Source: a virus. From it: DNA of 28,546 nucleotides. The translations under genes and the position numbers were made by a program. The stretch spans positions 1 through 28,546 of IMG/VR virus record IMGVR_UViG_3300041964_000109. The stretch is one strand, 5' to 3'. The notes beneath the pieces were generated by a model. The model was not told where the DNA came from. It searched no databases and saw only the letters and a list, made by a program, of their open reading frames with translations. Within the stretch, counting starts at the first letter, position 1; each line of letters begins with the position of its first letter. Positions 26,503-28,546 of the stretch are shown one piece after another.

Positions 26503-28398
26503 CTAAGTTACGAACTCTCGCGTATTAGCTAGTGACTGCTCATATAGTTGGTTCAGAGATTGGCGAGTTTGCTCTGTTCGGCTCTTCTGCTCCAACTCCC
26601 CTCTAGTTTTCAGATCGGTTAAAGCCTGCTGTTCCTGCTGAATGGCTAGTTGGTCTTGACTTGACCGATTCTGCATTACCTGAGACTGCCCCGATGCAAT
26701 TCGTTGTGCATTGCCAGTATTGGGATTATTCATCTGTACGCCCAACACAGCCGAGCGCTGCCCACTGCTAGCAACGTTATTCAAGTTAATCCCGCTGTCC
26801 TTGAGGAACTGCCGCGCACGGGCGTTGTGTTCGCCCTGCCGGAATTTGGGTGCAGCATTACGAACTGTCGTGCCATTAGAATCTGAGGCATCCCAATAAC
26901 GTTCTGAGGCTTGACCTGCTAGTACAGCAGAGTATGCGTGGCGGATATCGTGCTTTCCAGGCTGGAATCCTCTGTCCTTTAAATAGCGCTCAACTGCGGG
27001 TATCTGCTGTGCGATGCTCTGCTGTCCTGATGTGCCATATGTGCGTTGGTTGTCTGGGGAGAACTGGATGATTCCTTTGTAGGCATTGTCATCTCCACCG
27101 AACACATTGGGGTTAAGAGTTCCCCCGCTCTCCCAACTCATTAATGAAGCAAACTCGATTGGGTCTAATCCTAGTCGTTGTGCCGCTTTCACTAATGCCA
27201 CTGCTCCTGCTGGGTCGGATTGCACCCGCTCGGCACTGCCGATAGTTCCGCCACGAGGTATTCTTCCAACCCCACCCACGCTTGGCAACTGAAATTGCCC
27301 CTTGCTACCGCTACCGACATTCAAGTTAGTCGAGGCTGTCACACTTGCAAGGGTTCTGTTGGCGGGTAGGTTCTTCCGATTATCACCATGTCCCGTTTTC
27401 ATTACAAGGTTACCCTTGGAGTCGTAGATAACAGCATAATTCCCATATCCGCCTCCACTGGCATATTCAACCCGTCCACCAGCTACGGATGGCAGCAAGA
27501 ACTCTGCCCCCTCTGTAGACTTGTCATACAAACCCCGTCCCTTCTTAGGCACGTAATAGTCGAAGTCCCAGAGCGTTGGATTAGGGCTATGACTGTGGGC
27601 AGCATCTATTTGTTCAAGTAGAGCAAATTTCTCCTCTCTAGACGCATCGGTTCGCCAAGTTTTACCAGCTACAGCAGCGTTGCTAAACAGCATCTCTCGA
27701 CCCTGGGCATTGTATGCCGCCGCCATTTGGTCGATTAGCTGAATCGCCATATCCCTGCCGATTGACTTGGCTATCTTACTATCGATGTGATAATCAGCGC
27801 TTCCACCAATATTCGCGGCTGGTCCAGTGTACAAACCGCTAGCAAAAGCACCCGAACCCGAAGCACCTGCACTTCCACCTGTTCCACCAACCAGAGCAAA
27901 ACTTGTCGCTATTCCCTCTTGTGCTGCCTCTGCTGCGCCGCCGTCTTTTAGTTCTTGAATCTTTTGTTTAACGGTATCGATTGCATTGCCGATTGAATCA
28001 ACAATGCTTTGCCCCAATCCAGTGACAGTTTCAGTCACCCCTTTGAAGTCAAAACCCAAGCTAAGAACTTTGGAGCGAATCTTTTCAACAGAATCAGGGA
28101 ATAGCCCCAGCCTTGCCAGTAGCTCTGCAACAGCAGCAAGGACGGGATTGAATGATTTCAGTAGTGCTACTCCAACTATTCCTGCTAGTCGCTGCATCAA
28201 TATTCCGGGTATCGAGAGCAAGTTATTCCAGCGCTGTTGTAGTTCTAGGTTTTCTTTCGTCCCTAACTGAAATTCTTTCTGGACATAGTTCCAGGTGAAT
28301 CCGATATCAGCCAAGAATTTATTCCAGCCTTGCAATTGAGCGTTTATCCCAGTAAATTCGGCTGAAACAGACGCTCCTGCATTCTTCGTTTGATTCAA
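26503..28398 (-). CDS. Tail tape-measure protein, N-terminal/central part with lytic domains (631 aa frame)
   Basis: Hydrophobic helices at about 62-100, then a Gly/Ala/Ser linker. Residues about 198-345 resemble an M23 (LytM) peptidase: DYHIDSKI, AHSHS (268-270) and GGRVEYASGGGYGNYAVIYD with GHGD at 337-340. Residues about 395-510 look like a lytic transglycosylase: SLMSWESGG with E423, then YKGIIQFSPDNQRTYG. Tape measures with such domains help the tail cross peptidoglycan. The end at 26503 is a frameshift, not a true terminus, and its ATG at 28398 is not the natural start. Confidence 0.75.
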   Translation of the reverse strand: MNQTKNAGASVSAEFTGINAQLQGWNKFLADIGFTWNYVQKEFQLGTKENLELQQRWNNLLSIPGILMQRLAGIVGVALLKSFNPVLAAVAELLARLGLFPDSVEKIRSKVLSLGFDFKGVTETVTGLGQSIVDSIGNAIDTVKQKIQELKDGGAAEAAQEGIATSFALVGGTGGSAGASGSGAFASGLYTGPAANIGGSADYHIDSKIAKSIGRDMAIQLIDQMAAAYNAQGREMLFSNAAVAGKTWRTDASREEKFALLEQIDAAHSHSPNPTLWDFDYYVPKKGRGLYDKSTEGAEFLLPSVAGGRVEYASGGGYGNYAVIYDSKGNLVMKTGHGDNRKNLPANRTLASVTASTNLNVGSGSKGQFQLPSVGGVGRIPRGGTIGSAERVQSDPAGAVALVKAAQRLGLDPIEFASLMSWESGGTLNPNVFGGDDNAYKGIIQFSPDNQRTYGTSGQQSIAQQIPAVERYLKDRGFQPGKHDIRHAYSAVLAGQASERYWDASDSNGTTVRNAAPKFRQGEHNARARQFLKDSGINLNNVASSGQRSAVLGVQMNNPNTGNAQRIASGQSQVMQNRSSQDQLAIQQEQQALTDLKTRGELEQKSRTEQTRQSLNQLYEQSLANTREFVT

Positions 28399-28546
28399 TG
28401 ATTGATTGACAATAACCCATCGCCGTATTCAAGTCACGACTAATCCCTACGGCTTCAGCGATCGCACCCTTCAGATCCTGAATCCCCGCACTAGCCTGCA
28501 ATGCATCTACGTCTAGCTTGACTGGTATAGCAGGGATAGACTGAGG
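28399..28546 (-). pseudogene. Upstream part of the tape-measure gene, shifted frame
   Basis: Coding sense from the right edge (LDVDALQASAGIQDLKGAIA, then VGISRDLNTAMG) runs into the 28398 frame (VNQSLNQTKNAGAS) if one base is removed near 28411-28415. The real start lies beyond the window, so the whole gene exceeds 4.2 kb. Confidence 0.65.

Noticed and set aside
1-28546. Integrase, att sites, terminase, tRNA genes
   Set aside because: I looked for a tyrosine- or serine-recombinase, large terminase or portal motifs, edge direct repeats and tRNA-like stems and found none.

Overview
The window looks like part of a cyanobacterial genome. The HIP1 octamer GCGATCGC recurs in and between genes (for example near 7735, 10985, 12000, 15110 and 23285), and several products resemble families common in filamentous cyanobacteria. 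The content is that of a tailed-phage or prophage-like element, possibly plasmid-like: a lambda-type repressor, KilA-N and AntA/AntB-type antirepressors, a RusA resolvase, a tail tape-measure protein, many overlapping small genes and few host-type genes. I found no integrase, att site, terminase, portal, rRNA, tRNA or CRISPR array, so the element's ends are not in this window.

Layout. 1-411: the 3' end of an IS200/IS605 TnpA with end hairpins. 414-3076 (minus): micro-genes, one interrupted by an in-frame TAG, a frameshifted gene, a SWIM zinc-finger protein and an acidic hypothetical. 3190-6507 (plus): a repressor with AATTGATT operators heads a tightly overlapping early operon (KilA-N remnant, DUF551-like protein, MazG pyrophosphohydrolase, PAPS-reductase/DndC-like PP-loop protein). 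6673-8948: a GIY-YIG + ribbon-helix-helix protein with a small partner (minus), two small plus genes and a coiled-coil + T5orf172 protein (minus). 8949-13519 (plus): a 362-base control region with 48-bp tandem repeats, then nested small membrane proteins ending in a membrane-anchored FtsK/HerA/VirD4-like ATPase. 13519-14920 (plus): HNH-like protein, RusA and two Cys-rich lipoproteins. 15168-18291 (minus): a Nudix + Csx3 protein (CRISPR ring-nuclease family), a small gene, a 239-aa protein under a promoter with an 18-bp inverted repeat, and a possible virion protein. 18403-19100 (plus): low-affinity iron permease-like protein and a DUF1653-like protein. 19268-22475 (minus): hypotheticals and a mucin-like Thr/Ser/Pro protein. 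22531-24046 (plus): an RHH regulator, a second GIY-YIG nuclease and an interrupted antirepressor. 24148-28546 (minus): a tape-measure gene with cell-wall-degrading domains, running off the right edge.

An important caveat is that many genes are broken by single-base indels or nonsense codons (837-1049, 1183-1950, 14027-14195, 15168-16157, 23330-24046, and several in the tape measure). Several indels lie in short homopolymers, and restoring one base rebuilds a sensible protein. This is either decay of a prophage or uncorrected sequencing error; reads would decide.

The most interesting loci are the Csx3-Nudix gene under an operator-controlled promoter (a candidate viral suppressor of type III CRISPR signalling), the ATPase with its nested small membrane proteins, the paired Cys-rich lipoproteins, and the two RHH/GIY-YIG modules.
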